This document shows positions 1 to 11,793 of a stretch of DNA of 64,000 nucleotides, piece after piece. The stretch's first letter is position 1, and each line of letters begins with the position of its first letter. This stretch comes from Trichopria drosophilae. Its lineage: Eukaryota > Arthropoda > Insecta > Hymenoptera > Diapriidae. The DNA is taken from positions 41,824,501 through 41,888,500 of the forward strand of contig CM059587.1 in assembly GCA_030407085.1 (NCBI GenBank). Reading direction: 5' to 3'. The notes below the pieces were generated by a model, which was not told the DNA's origin, searched no databases, and saw only the letters and a list, made by a program, of their open reading frames with translations. Position numbers and translations under genes: made by a program.

Positions 1-49
1 ATATATTTTAGTTTAGGATTGAGATATCAATAATTTCTTTATTCATGTA

Positions 50-1925
50 TAACACAATAACGAAAATTAAGATTATGCCAGAATAACATTAAATGAATAA
101 TTTAATATTAAAATGGAATTTTATCATTACAATGGCGAAGCGCTTAATGTTTACACTCGATTTTCAGAACTCTGGTAATAAAGGCTAATAGTTTAGCCTT
201 TACTAGTTTAGTTTTTGTTGTAAAATATTTTGATACCGAATTTCAACTTACAAAATTGCGAAGTCATCAAACAAGTGCTTACGCCGTATTACTGGTCAAA
301 GGTATCGTTTGCACTAGATTTTTGAAATTCTGTTAGTACAGATTAATAGTTTAAACAATCAGGATGAGAATGTATTTGCAGTTTTATTCTGACGCCAATG
401 ATACATAATTTTTAAAATTGAATTTGAACTTGCAGAATTTGAAAAATCGAGTGCAAACTATATAGTCTAGGGGCTACCTATGTTGCCGTAGCCTTTTATA
501 TGTCCCCACATGAAACAATTTTTTTTATGTATTTTTGGCCGCTGAACACGAATTTTTTCAGTGGAATGCTCAATAGTCGTCGGTTAATTGTTTACAACAA
601 TTTTTTTAAACAATTTAGTAATTTTGTTCTTTTTGCTCCGGAAAAAAATTTTTTCGATTTTTTTTTGGTAATTTTGAACAAAAAAAGTTCTTAGTAACTT
701 TCACGTAGGACCCTAACTTTTCAAGATAAAAATTCCCAAACTTTAAAATACCGAAGGTTCTTTTAATCCACCTAGGCTTAAACTTTTCATCTATTACTAT
801 ACTTAAAGTAAAAAATTCGATTTTAACATTTTTTAAATGTTTTCATAATTCTTGAGTCGATAACTTCCAGCGGTTTCGCATTGTGGATATTTCGTATACA
901 TACTTACGAGACGGATGTACATACTTGAAGATTACACGTCGTTGCTAGTATTTTTGGCCTTCGAGTCTAACATTGTAGGATGGGATATTGTAAAGTGGTC
1001 GATTGCTCATAACAATTGTTCATAACAATTTGTTAATAACAATTTGTTTAAAACAAATCAATTGATTGTGAAATAATGTAGTAATTTTTTATTTCGGAAA
1101 AAAATGTTCACGTTTTCTGTAATTTAAGATCCTTATCAACTTATAATTTTAAATATAAATATTTATTAAGTTATTATTTAATACAATTGAATTAGGACAA
1201 CATCACGTAGTACAGATGCAGCATTTCTATACATTATCAAGCTCTACATAATTGTACTTTGCGAAAGAGATTGCGACTAAGAACGTTAACGCAACATCCA
1301 GCGACTTCATTTGAATTAGTTTTAAACATCTAGAAACATGACTGTTAAACCAGTAAAATCACGCCAATTCGAATCTTTTACTTAAAGTATAGTAATAGAA
1401 GAAAAGTTTAAGCCTATAGGTGGATTTAAAAAAAACCTTCGGTATTAGTGTGGTAGTGTGTCCAAAATGGCGAAAATCGACTTTTTTGTCATTTGGAAAT
1501 TTTTATCTCGAAAAGTTGTGGTCCTGCGGGAAAGTTACTAACGACTTTTTTTGTTTAAAATTACCCAAAAAAACTTGAAAAACTTTTTTCTCGAGCAAAA
1601 GGAGCAAAATTACTCAATTGTTTTAAAAAATTGTTATAAACAATTAACCTACCACTTTAAAGCATTCCACCCATAAAATTAGCGTTCAGCGGCCAAAAAT
1701 ACATAAAAATAACATTGTTTCAAGTGGGGACATAGGTATATAAGGCTACGGCAACATAGGTAGCTCCTACACTAATATACTTTTCACTAGTAATACGCTT
1801 TCAGTGGTTACCTACGGACTTCGCAATTGTAATGCTCAAATTCCATTTTAATATTAAATTGTTCATTTATTGTCATTAGGGCTTATTCTTCAATAATCTT
1901 AATTATCTTCATTGTGTTCTACATA
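50..1925. repeat. Long-armed foldback (inverted-repeat) element
   Basis: The arm at about 50-820 is the imperfect reverse complement of the arm at about 1370-1925, with an unmatched spacer of about 550 bases. Shared blocks in mirrored order include the stretch around 455-520 against 1715-1770 (the 'gctacctatgttgccgtagcc' region), the 'ggccgctgaac' block at about 538 and 1690, and the 'ccttcggtat' block at about 750 and 1440. The left arm carries about 250 extra bases (roughly 180-440). No transposase is visible and the small ORF inside it (500-694) looks accidental. Probably a non-autonomous foldback or long-TIR DNA transposon; the outer ends and target duplication are not resolved. Confidence 0.75.
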
Positions 1926-1929
1926 ATTA

Positions 1930-2700
1930 CTCAACAAACTGATTAATTTCTGAATATTAAACAAAAATATACGTTCAGAAACGCTATGAAAACGCTTAGC
2001 GCGAATCCTCTGATAATTTCAGCGCGATTCAGTTGACAACACCTGGTTGAAATGTTACTATAAATATTATTAAAAACTTATATGACGTGCATAATCAACT
2101 ATGTATTACATTATGCCAATCGATATTTAATATTCTATTCCCGTTATGGGATGTAATCGATGCAACTAGATATATGTTGGATTTAAATCTTTTGTATCTT
2201 CAACGAGATCGCGTTCAGCAGATTACTACAGATGCGGTGTATTAATTGGCCGAAAGCCATGGTATACTGTTGAAACGATGAGGAACAGTTCATCGCGCTT
2301 CTAGTGTTTGAAAGGCATACCTATGTTCCAGCTCACTGACTGAAAACATAGACGAGACAGCATTCGTCTACAATCCTGTTGTCAAATAACATTAAGTGAT
2401 TCCCAGACTTAACAGCATTTTGGAATTTCATAAAGATTTACTGTAAAGAGTGAACAAAGTCGACCAACAGAGAATCTATTCATTAATAAATTTAATAAGG
2501 TCATTTGATTAACCTAATGTGGGAATCTTGTATGACGGCATCAACATCAACAATAGTTTTATGAACTCTGCTATTGAAAGTTCAAAATACAAATAAAATA
2601 AAAAATGGGAAAAGAGGTGTATCGACGCTGATATAGATGCCACTGATGACAATAAGAAGGATTATTGTATTCTGAGGTTTCTGTAATAAAAATGGTCTAT
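1930..2700. other. AT-rich stretch, no gene seen
   Basis: No ORF, RNA gene or clear repeat structure recognised. It lies downstream of the candidate minus-strand exons at 2713-2998, so it could hold intron or 3' sequence of that gene, but no exon could be supported. Confidence 0.4.
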
Positions 2701-2712
2701 GCAGTATTCTTT

Positions 2713-2998
2713 TCATGAGTGATAGTTCCCACGCAAGCTTCCCGATCCATATAAAGGATAAATTTTGTATTCCTCTGCAGGAAACCTTTCCAAATGGAAA
2801 CTAAGAAAGCTCCGTACATCCCGGAATAAAAGAATGCAACATGGAGGGAGACTTTTTTACCGGCTCTCGTCGGTCTGACCAACATGAATACATACATGCA
2901 GAATGTAAGATAGGCGACATCTTACCTTTTTCGTCGGTTTGGCAGCAGCCCAAAAGCGAGGCCGTCAACGCCGCAAACATCAACAGACTCTTCTCCAT
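2713..2998 (-). CDS. Candidate secreted-protein gene start: signal-peptide exon plus possible second exon
   Basis: On the minus strand an ATG at 2998-2996, in a good context (ACGATGG), opens a 24-codon exon (2998-2926). It begins MEKSLLMFAALTASLLG and then has two cysteines before QTDEK, which looks like a classical signal peptide. It ends at a strong donor, GTAAGA, in phase 1. Two nearby acceptors are possible. One (ctgcag, exon from 2774) gives a short tail and a stop at 2715-2713, for a 44-residue product. The other (ttcttag, about 2804) reads a different frame to a stop near 2697. The real next exon may instead lie outside the window. Upstream of the ATG, at higher coordinates, lies the CpG-rich patch expected of a promoter. 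The protein family is not recognised. The exon and donor are reasonably supported; the second exon is weak. Confidence 0.4.
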
Positions 2999-3600
2999 CG
3001 TCGTCGCCGTTGGATCCCAGCGACGTCTCAAAACTTTCTTCTCATCCGGACCAAAACTCTCTCAAAAGCTCGTATCGGTCGTTTACAGAATGCACTCAAA
3101 AATCGCACTTACATTCTCTAACTCTCTTAGACCATTTGTGAACACTGACGCACTTTTTTTTTGTTATCTATTTTTTTTTATCCGGCGGGTTCGCGAGCCT
3201 TTTCACTTTCACTTTCTATTTCTCTCTTTGGGTTTCGCGTCTATTTCCGGAGACCGTTTCGCCTCGTTCGCTTTCCCGACGGGCTCTGATGCGACTCCGG
3301 CTCGTGTATCTGGAACGAGAAAAGACATCTTTCAAAACTCCTCTCCCACGCGGAGGCGCGACGCACGCGTGAAACTCGCAGCAGGGGGTTAGGGGAGTAT
3401 GGGTAAAGAAAAGGGGATGGAGGCTGGAGGGGAATCGGGGTAAGGAGGGCGCGGAGTGCCTTAACCCAAAAAAATCATCATCGCGACCCTTGCGGTTCCG
3501 TCAACGGGGATACCCGTTTTACCTCAAAGCTTTCGTCGGCAATCGCACTAATAACGAACAAACGCCGTACCTTTACTGCACTACGGACGAAACGCTAATA
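2930..3600. promoter_or_regulatory. CpG-rich island, probable promoter/5' region
   Basis: This stretch is conspicuously GC- and CpG-rich in an AT-rich window (for example ggaggcgcgacgcacgcgtg near 3351-3370 and many CG dinucleotides through 3560). It overlaps and extends upstream of the candidate minus-strand signal-peptide exon. The long plus-strand ORF through it (2841-3392) is low in protein character and runs antisense to that exon, so I treat it as a by-product of the GC-rich composition. Confidence 0.5.
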
Positions 3601-3899
3601 GGAAGGATCAAAGAAATTACTCTATGTCACTGATCATCAACCTTTTGTAAACTACGAATTAGCAAACTTATATTTGTAATCGTGCATTTAGTGGCCAAAT
3701 AACGAGAATGTTTGACCCTGCAAACTAATTTATTTCGTCAGAAGAGTAATTCAGTTATCATCTTCCTAAAAAGTTCTGCGAAATTGGATAAAAAGTTGTT
3801 TAAAATTGTGCCATGTAGGCAAGGTGCTATTTAGAGTAAACTGGAATAAAAATATACTTTCTTGACCGATTTGACCATTTTATAAAATAAACACCGCAA

Positions 3900-4580
3900 A
3901 TAAACATTTTGACGAATACTTGTCTACAACACATCTTCGTCGGGGATATTTTGCAAAAAAGATCTAAAAGGAACCTTTCGGAAGATGTCTGTTACGAAGA
4001 CATCTAAAAAATATCTGTTTTTATGATATCTTCTAAAGATATCTTTAAGATAGCTATATTCAATAATATCTTGTGAAAAGACATCTATATGACGTCTTTT
4101 ACAAAGATATCTGAATTATAGTACACCTTCTTTATGTTTGGCCTGAAACATTTATGTATTTTTCTGTTTTTGTACAATATCATTACTATGTTTACATTAT
4201 TTTATGAGAACGCTTAATTATTTTGGTGCTTTCCCTCTTCTACATGTATACTTAAGGTGGCAGTGGTTAAGGCGCAATACTAAGCGAGAGGCCCAGGTTC
4301 GATTCCCCTCTGGGAAAAGTTTTTTCCTTATTTGATTGATTTAAGAGTTAAAAATGTTGTAAAAATATGATGAGATCTTCTCATGTAAACTTGTAATACA
4401 TATATTAAAAAAATATAAAACGGATTTAAAAATTAACAGAGATATAATAATTATCCAAATTTGTCGCTCTTTAATCTGTTGGTTAGTTTGCTTTCAAAAT
4501 ATATCAAAGATATCCGAAATGGTTGCATAAGACATATAAAAGACAACTTACGTAGTAAAAATAAGATATCTTGCTAATAT
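3900..4580. repeat. Region of iterated palindromic GATATC/GACATC words
   Basis: Between about 3940 and 4120 the sequence is built largely of variants of one palindromic word, AAAGATATCTTT or AAGACATCTT, repeated about ten times in both orientations. The same words return at about 4505-4575. A tRNA-like segment lies between them (4255-4318). Probably one repeat element with subterminal word arrays, but its ends are not defined. Confidence 0.5.
4255..4318 (+). repeat. tRNA-like segment (SINE head or tRNA pseudogene)
   Basis: A canonical pol III B box, GGTTCGATTCC, lies at 4296-4306, preceded by an A-box-like GTGGTTAAGGCG about 25 bases upstream (4263-4274). The spacing is that of a tRNA, but the acceptor and anticodon stems do not pair well, so a functional tRNA is unlikely. 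It is flanked by iterated GATATC words, which suggests a tRNA-derived SINE-like unit within a larger repeat. Confidence 0.45.
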
Positions 4581-5183
4581 AATTTTTTTATTTCCCTTCG
4601 CGAATTATCGTGCCTATTAAATCTGGAAAGAAAATAAATCATTAAATCTCTCTTTCTTCAGCTGCTAGTGACGGGGATGAGGAAAACTGTATTAAAGGTG
4701 GTAGTAGTATATTGTTAAGCTATAAGTAGATCTATTGCAGCATCGTGGACGATACCTGCAATGTTTCCTTTCACCTTTAAGACAATTCATGGTCAAGCAA
4801 TTAAAATGTTCTAAGAAAAATAAAAAAAGAACTTTATGAAATATCTGTTTTTTTTTAGAAATGTTCATTTTACCAATCATTTACTTTAACGTTTTCTTAT
4901 AAAAGCTGTCTGACATCCGCCACTAATTAGGTATTGTCGTTTAATATTTACTATTTTTTTCTTTTTTCGTCTCTTATGTTGACATTATATAACTGCGACT
5001 ATCCTTTGTTGACTTATACTAGAACGTAAATACTGATATTCAACTAGTATGACCGAAATAATCATAATGCAATCTTAATCATGCTGAAAGATAATTATCA
5101 TAAGCACTATAATAAATGCAATCGATGTACTATTGCATTTTTTTATACCAATAAAAATTGTATATATTATATATATACAATTA

Positions 5184-5190
<7 letters not shown>

Positions 5191-5250
<60 letters not shown>
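5191..5250. repeat. (AT)n microsatellite
   Basis: About 30 uninterrupted AT dinucleotides, flanked by shorter imperfect AT tracts from about 5160. Confidence 0.95.
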
Positions 5251-5253
<3 letters not shown>

Positions 5254-5281
5254 CATAAATACATAAATAAAAATAATAAAA

Positions 5282-6210
5282 ATGGGTTCCAAAATTGAAC
5301 ATCACGTCAGGATTTTGAGAAAAGTGGCGATAAACATCCCAAAAACTGCTTTTTTGGGGTTTTCGGTATTTTTTTTCTTTAAACTGACGTTCTGGAAACT
5401 TTTATGCAGTCTTAAATTAAATCTTAAATCTTACACTACAAAACCCATATTTGTAGCACTAAAAAAAACTTGTTTAAAAAATGGGATTAACTACTTAACG
5501 CCCGACATTTGTAATCCTATAACACCAAACTTTTTAAAAGTACCGCAATTTTCGTTATATTTTGTACCTAGAAATTTTTGGGCCCGCTGAATGCGAATCC
5601 GATGTCAGATTCTCACAATTTTCGAAATTCAAAATGGCGGGGACATGGCAAACGAGCCCGTGATCGGTCAGGAGGAGTTATTAAACATCTGGCAACAACA
5701 CACAATTTGAAATATCACACGTCGAAATCATTGACAGAGCCTTCTTTAGAGAAGTATAGAAGTACACGTCTTCAATTAAGCTACTTCTAATGTTATGTGG
5801 ATATTTTGAACGTCTCGGAAAATTGAAGATTGTGAATGTAGGAATGTTCAAGAATTAAAAAATGCCAAATTTGGAATGTCGAAGTCAACAAAAATGGTGA
5901 CCTTGTATCATATATATATATATATAGAGCAGATACACATGATTGGAAAAAAAATGGAATAAATAACCTTTAGTAACATAGATTTATCTAAAAGTTATTT
6001 ACTTAGTTTAATTCAAATAATATTCATATCTTCAACTAAGCTTTCTTCGCTTTGGCAGTCATTTTTTCAGGTGGATGGTAAATAGAAACCCGATTTATTG
6101 GTGACATAAATATATTTGCCTATATTTCGATCGCCTTTGGGTTTTCTTCAGGCTGTCAGAATTCATAATACTTGCAAAACATTATTTTATTAAATTTTTT
6201 CCGAAAAAAA
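5282..6210. other. Non-coding, contains dispersed-repeat fragments
   Basis: ORFs here (for example 5282-5590) have no protein-like character. At about 5595-5640 the words 'gatgtcagattc' and 'aaattcaaaatggcgg' match the dispersed repeat seen best at 55.4-57.9 kb. A short (AT)n run lies at 5911-5927. Confidence 0.4.
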
Positions 6211-6217
6211 TACAGAT

Positions 6218-6498
6218 CCCAAGTAGAACTTTCAGCTGGGCTATAGCCGGAATCCGCCTGGGTTACTCTGATAGTTTTTGAAATCGAATCTGATTTGTTA
6301 CGCTTCCTTGACTACAGCCCGATCAGATTTGTGGCACTGACCAGGCTAGGATCAGAACTCAACCAGGTTACCAAGTTGTTCGAATTCGAAATTCGAATAG
6401 ATCGGCCTAGCCCGGCCGAATTACAGCCGGAATCGTACGCGAATTTTTAATCGGGTTAACCAAGCTGAATCCCAGCTAGAGCCGTGTTTCTATTGGGG
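6218..6498. mobile_element. MITE-like element with imperfect terminal inverted repeats
   Basis: The left end CCCAAGTAGAACTTTCAGCT corresponds imperfectly to the reverse complement of the right end (CCCAATAGAAAC, then AGCTGGGATTC). The inside is rich in short palindromic pieces such as ttcgaattcgaaattcgaa, ccggaatc and cgatcag. No ORF. The target duplication is not clear. Confidence 0.4.
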
Positions 6499-6732
6499 TC
6501 AAATCGGACCAATCAACTCGGGATATTGTTCAGCCTGCTTGAAACATTAATTCTTCTTTATTTTGATAAGAATTTGTAGTCATTTGAACAAAAAATAAGG
6601 TGGTGTTTTCGAGAAAATGTATGAAGTATTTATTAACTTGTATGAAGATTTTGAAAAACTCAATTTTAAAGAGTTCAAAGTCATCTACAAGAATCAGCAA
6701 AAGAAAATTCATTATCTTAATTAGGAAACTAG

Positions 6733-7075
6733 TGTTGGCGTGGTGCCTCGCTCGCTTCGCTCGCTCAGAAACTTCGACCCAGTGGAGAGTCGGCTATTCC
6801 TTAAGACTCGTTTGTTTACTAACAGCTTTCAATTATATTATAAAATTATATTGATATTTGGGGGTCCAATCATATGTAGGTCCAAGTGGCTTCGATAGAT
6901 GTGTTACAACAATATAGTGTTTCTTATATGTATGAAAATTGAAAATGAGCATTTTCAAAACTTCGACCCCGACAACAGGCCAGCCGAAGTATTAATAAAT
7001 AAAAGTTGCATAACACTTACTTCAAGCACTTGTATTGTAATAGACTATTCGATGCATATTACATGTTTACTGTGT
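6733..7075. repeat. Dispersed repeat family A, copy 1
   Basis: Closely similar to 48004-48350 plus 50413-50465. Shared landmarks in order are gttggc, ctcgcttcgctcg, the 'agtcggct' block, aacagctttcaat, atagtgtttctta, gagcattttcaaaacttcga and ccagccgaagtat. Copy 1 is continuous where copy 2 is interrupted by a transposon, so it shows the empty site. Confidence 0.7.
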
Positions 7076-7129
7076 TTTACTAATTACTGTCTGTATTATT
7101 ATGATATTAGATATACAATATATATACAT

Positions 7130-7330
7130 ATAATTCGTCAAAGATATCTTGAAAGTGTCGAAAAGATCTCTGACGGATATCTTTTAGATACTATAAGACA
7201 TCTTTTAGATATATCGAAATAGTTATTTTCGTATCAAGGGCGTAAAAGAACTTTGCACCCGTAGGTGATCACCGCGCCCGAGGGCTGGCAAAGACTACCC
7301 CTGGGGGATAGGGGGTCGAAACGTCGAAAT
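7130..7330. repeat. Second GATATCTT word cluster joined to a 'gggcgtaaaa' repeat
   Basis: About 7137-7215 carries the same iterated AGATATCTT/AGACATCTT words as 3.9-4.6 kb. It is followed by 'cgtatcaagggcgtaaaag' and a GC-richer piece with 'gtaggtgatcaccgcgcc'. The same combination appears in reverse orientation at about 29820-29915. Confidence 0.5.
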
Positions 7331-7860
7331 TTGATAAAAACAATAGGGTAATTTTTTTGCCGCGATGACCAAATTCAATACTTTTTCAGACAATAGTCAT
7401 AAACATTTTAAACCAGTTTTTATGGCATTATCGTTGACTTTAGGAAGAAAATGCATACAACCTTTTTTGTAAAGAATTTCATGCTCTATCTTTTTTGTTT
7501 GAAACATTTTTTAATAAAATTTGTATTTTTCAAAATAAATGCAAAAAACTACAAAGAAACTTAATTGGGGCTAATTTTTTTTAGTAATGGACGGGTGGGT
7601 CTGCCCCAAAATGTAATCAGATCTAAGTTATGCCAAGACGCGTATTTTTAAAAAAAATTATGTCAATACGCTTATCCCTTCGCGAGTTATCGCGAGACAT
7701 ACAAGATCACGAACACAAATTTTTTTATTATTGATTTGGGCTTCTTAGGGTCTGAAACGTCGACATTTGATAAAAAACTATACGGTAATTTTTATGCCCG
7801 AAGTGACCAAATTCAATACTTCGTCCAGACTTAGTCTGGGTCGAAGTAAAAATGCCATGC
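7313..7860. repeat. Dispersed repeat family B (two tandem partial copies)
   Basis: The block with 'gtcgaaatttgataaaaac', 'ggtaatttttttgccgcgatg' and 'accaaattcaatactt' at about 7317-7385 recurs at about 7752-7825. A related, more complete copy lies at 50640-51320 and a reversed fragment at about 37575-37640. The unit at 7450-7560 (aagaaaatgcatacaacctt, tttgtttgaaac, aaataaatgcaaaaaac) belongs to the same family as parts of the foldbacks at 40.2 and 41.9 kb. Confidence 0.55.
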
Positions 7861-7988
7861 AAAAGAAAAATTAGTTAACGTTTTTTTAATGTTTAGCGTT
7901 AAAACTTGAAATACTTATAACTTTGTAAAAAATTATACTTTTCTATTTCGACAAAACAAATTTTCCTTTATTTTTCTTAAAATATGCA

Positions 7989-8670
7989 AGGTGTCAATTA
8001 AATCCCAGGACGGCTAAATATTTTCTCGCGTACGATATTTTTAAAAAGGTGAAGGTCATTTCTGAAGCAGTTTTCAACGAAAAATTCAATGGTGACCTTT
8101 ATTTTGACCTTGAGCTTGAACTTCAACGTCATTTCGAGGTTAGGTTAGTTTTTTTAAACAGAAACTCATATCATAGGTAGTGCTTGGTCTTGAGGGTCAC
8201 TCTAAGGTCATTTAAACTCGAGGAAGATCTGAACATCTTTTGGATAGATGGTCTTGAATTTTGTTTCTAACGACCAAAACGAATAACTTTAACAAGGTCT
8301 ATTTAGTAGTAACCTAGATCATGACATTGAAGATTTGGTCGATAGAAAAAAATCGAAAACCGTATATTCCAAAAGATGTTCAGACCTTCCTGGAGTTTCA
8401 ATGACCTTAGAGTGACCCTCAAGATCAAACAGTACCTATGACTTAGTTCATATTTAAACGTAAAATTTCCCGCTATTTCGGTTGCTGGGGTCGAAAAAGG
8501 GAGGTTCTATTTAAAAAACCTAATCTAACTTTGAAATGACAGTGAAGGTGACGCTCAAGGTCACCGTTGAATTCCTCGTTGAAAATTACTTGAGAAATGA
8601 CCTTGTCCTTTTTCAAAATTATCTTACATGAGAAAATATTTAGCCACCCCGGACTTAATTGACACCGTGT
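7989..8670. mobile_element. 682-bp foldback transposon with 7-bp target duplication
   Basis: About 300-base arms are mirrored across the element. The left end AGGTGTCAATTAA, then GGCTAAATATTTTCTC, matches the reverse complement of the right end (GGTGTCAATTAAGTCC, then GGCTAAATATTTTCTC). The inner parts (caaggtca, gtgaccttagagtgaccctc) also pair. The element is flanked by ATATGCA at 7982-7988 and 8671-8677, a probable target-site duplication. The minus ORF at 8473-8706 lies in one arm and is not a gene. Confidence 0.75.
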
Positions 8671-8699
8671 ATATGCAATCGGCAATGAAATAAAAAATG

Positions 8700-10240
8700 T
8701 ATACATTATGCGCCTGCCTCATTAGAAATGGATTCGATCATAATTATTTATAAGTATTTATTTACAATATAATATTTTTGCGTTTGTTCAGATTAGTTAC
8801 AATTTACCAAATACTGCATCTCCTATGACAGGAAAATTCGATCAATCAATAAACACGCATATATGTAAATGTGCTGCGAATTCCATCATTCCTAGTAATA
8901 TTTTGGTACATCGATCAATCAAGGTTGATATTTCTCTCGAGTATCGCATACACAATAAAAATCCTTCATACACTGTTGTACAAAAATCTTTCTCATCTTA
9001 TCGCGCAGCATAAGGCGCTCGAAAGGATCGTAAATATTTCCGTCCGAAAAATAGAGCGAAAGGAAACAAAAAGTTAAGAAGAAGAAGTCGTTGTAATAAA
9101 TTTCGGGCGCATAACACCGCTCGGTAATTTTCTTTTACGGGTGAAATTCGAGGGGCCGCGTATAAAACGGGGACGATTTTTAACCGACACTCGTAATCAT
9201 CCCTCGGGTATCGTTTCTCTCGGTGATCCGAAACTAAAATTTTATTCGTATTTGTGCAATTCTCGAAGTTATTGATGAAAACCTGAAAAATTTTGCATAC
9301 TTTTCATTTTAATAAATCTTATTGACTTCTTAATTATGGAATCGTATTATTTTATAGTTCTGTAACCTTAGTAAATTCACTGGTTCTCTCCATCGTTTAT
9401 ACTTCTTTTATGCTATGAAATAAGATATGGATTATTAACCCTTTCGCTGAGTCGGCTAAAATAAGAAAGTGGGCCAAAAGTGCGGCTAAGATTCGACCCA
9501 TGAAATTTCTTAGGCTATCGTGTACGACTGTTCCTTGGGCCACTGACGATGTATCTATATTGCCAGAGTTTTGAAAAACAAATGGCGAGTCTAATATGGC
9601 GGACGAATATATGAAATTTCATTGTAGTGGGATGAAATTCGATTTGTTAGTAGGTTGGGGTTATGATCGAAGTATTATCTCTGAATTGCAGGAATTTTCC
9701 GGCAGTTGATAATTACAAAATTTGTATTTTACAAAATGTGATATATTATTTATAAATGGTATACATTTGTATTACTTGAGGAAGTGTAAATCATTACACG
9801 TTATTCATAAAAATAAGAGAAATTGTTTATGTCATTTGTCCAAGAAACATGTCCATTTGCAGTTAGAAAATACTCGGCGTATTGAAGTCATTATTAAAGA
9901 GTTTAATTGTTGGAACTCTAAAATTGATTATTTTTCGATTAGCAACAAAGGTTATTAATTCTTACTACAAAATAATTCGCAGTATAATACAGGAATATAA
10001 GTTGAATATATAAAATTATCATACAAATTTTGCTCTGGCACCATCTTTATAATCAGTAATCTCTCTATCAGAGAATATAAAACAATAAAAACTGGTAAAT
10101 GCAAATTAGCGTTTTGATCCGAGATATTGGATCCGCCATTTTTAATTTCTGAAAACGGATTCATGACTAGCAAACTCAAAAGTTTCTAATTACTGGAATT
10201 TTAGAAAATTTCTTTATTTTGCAGACATGATATCAAATCA
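8700..10240. other. No gene recognised
   Basis: Short ORFs at 8825-9077 and 9722-9958 lack recognisable domains or splice support. About 9010-9230 is somewhat richer in CG than its surroundings and could be conserved or regulatory, but nothing specific can be read. Confidence 0.35.
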
Positions 10241-10243
10241 GCC

Positions 10244-10440
10244 CTTAAGGTGGTTCTAAAGTGATCCGCCGATAAGGGAGGAACTTACACTGAAAATCGA
10301 AAATTAAAAATGTCTGAATCAATTTGTCAAAATTCGTGCTCTGTACGTATAATTCTAATTACCATATTCGGCTGCTTAACGAATGTCCAAGAAATTAATT
10401 AGGAATTGAACGAGAACTATTGGAAATAGGTGATTTTTAT
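10244..10440. repeat. Single-arm copy of the 38.2-kb foldback family
   Basis: The sequence from 'cccttaaggtggttctaaag' through 'ccgccgataaggga', 'aattcgtgctctgtacg' and 'ccaagaaattaattagg' follows the left arm of the foldback at 38241-38621, with many substitutions. The matching right arm is missing. Confidence 0.5.
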
Positions 10441-11140
10441 TTATTTTTAATAATAGCAGTTTGTTTTAAATTGCTTGTAACTTTTTTGTTTATTTAACTA
10501 CTCAAAAATTTCCAAAGCGAAAAATTCCGTCTGTTTCTTTGAGGTCTCTCGAATGCAGCCTCGAGACTTTCAAAATGTTTGACCTAACCAATTTGACAGT
10601 CATTTGAAAAAAAACCTGCTTAACCCTAACTTAGGGCACTTTCCCCTACTATTCAATTTAATAGATGAACTCAATGAAGTAATTGTTGAAACGAAGTTAT
10701 TTAAATAGAACAATTTCTTTAGTATATATAAAATACGATATACTTAGATGAAGTATATTTACGTAAAGTAAAAATGATTAAGTTAAAATGGATCAATTAT
10801 TTATCATATTTAAAAATATGTTTCTAAAATTTGATTAAACATTTCTGCCGAATGAGGATATAACTTTTTATGTATACATATTATTGTAGTGTCATTAAGT
10901 TAGTGTCTAACTGCTTACTATAAACAATTCTAGTTGGTAGAGTAGGACTATTAATTGGGCAATGTTACAAATTGGACAGAAATAAATTTGTATTCAGCAA
11001 TAGCACATAAGCAAAAGATCTGGCAAGAAGAAAGGATATATGTTTGCGAATATTAGTCAATCCGTGCGCATTTTTAATGTGACACTCTAGGAGAGATTAC
11101 TCTATATTCTGGTACAAAGGAGGTCGAAATGATACTACTT

Positions 11141-11305
11141 AGGGGCCATCCATAATCTACGTTACCGTTTTAAGGGGGGGGGGGGGGTCAGCCAAGAACT
11201 ACGGTCTATATAAAATGTATGTATAAAAATCATAAAACCGTCTACGGGAGGGGGGGGGTGTCAAAAATACCAAAAAAAGGTCTACGTAGTTTATGCATGG
11301 CCCCT
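11141..11305. mobile_element. Short MITE with AGGGGCCATCCATAA ends and internal G runs
   Basis: The left end AGGGGCCATCCATAATCTAC pairs with the right end (reverse complement AGGGGCCATGCATAAACTAC). Inside are two mirrored 'gtctac' or 'acggtct' blocks, and homopolymer G runs at 11174-11187 and 11250-11258. No ORF. The target duplication is not resolved. Confidence 0.7.
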
Positions 11306-11590
11306 TATTTCTATTGAAAGCATTCGGTGCAGTTTCAAGCTTATAAGCTATAGCAACGTCATAGACGTCAATGAGTAGCTTTTACACGCAGATATTTTTA
11401 TTTGAATAAACGGCATTAGCAACTACTTTGTATCATAACGCATAATTTTCAAGCATTATGAAAGCATACAGGGTATCTTTTCGAACAAAATATTAATTTA
11501 TTTAAATATTTTTCACGAATTTTGTTTAAAAATATGCATTTCGAGAATTAAAACCAGTTACCACGAGTAACACAATTTAATATTCAATGT

Positions 11591-11725
11591 AATTGTATTA
11601 CGCGCCTCCTCCTTCAGATCACCATTTGTAGTACGTGCTCTAGCGCACAATTTGCCACAATATTTAAAGTTTGGAATAAAGATTTCCAGGTTCCATGGTC
11701 ACTTGATTGCCCCGCGCTCGCCATT
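11591..11725 (+). repeat. DIRS left inverted terminal repeat
   Basis: Begins AATTGTATTACGCGCCTCCT and is mirrored by 16568-16702 with few mismatches. The outermost 41 bases (11591-11631) are complementary to the first part of the internal complementary region (16388-16428). It likely contains the transcription start region, since the first gag exon begins 69 bases further on. Confidence 0.92.
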
Positions 11726-11793
11726 CCTTTTCTTTGTGCGCAAGGAACGCCACGTCAAATTTTGTCCTACGAAGCATTGGAGTACAAAATAAA

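Noticed and set aside
2841..3392. 183-codon plus-strand ORF in the CpG-rich region
   Set aside because: It lies in GC-rich, CpG-rich sequence where stops are rare, has no domain, and is antisense to a better-supported signal-peptide exon.
5075..5305. ORFs of alternating Tyr/Ile on both strands
   Set aside because: Pure translation of the (AT)n microsatellite.
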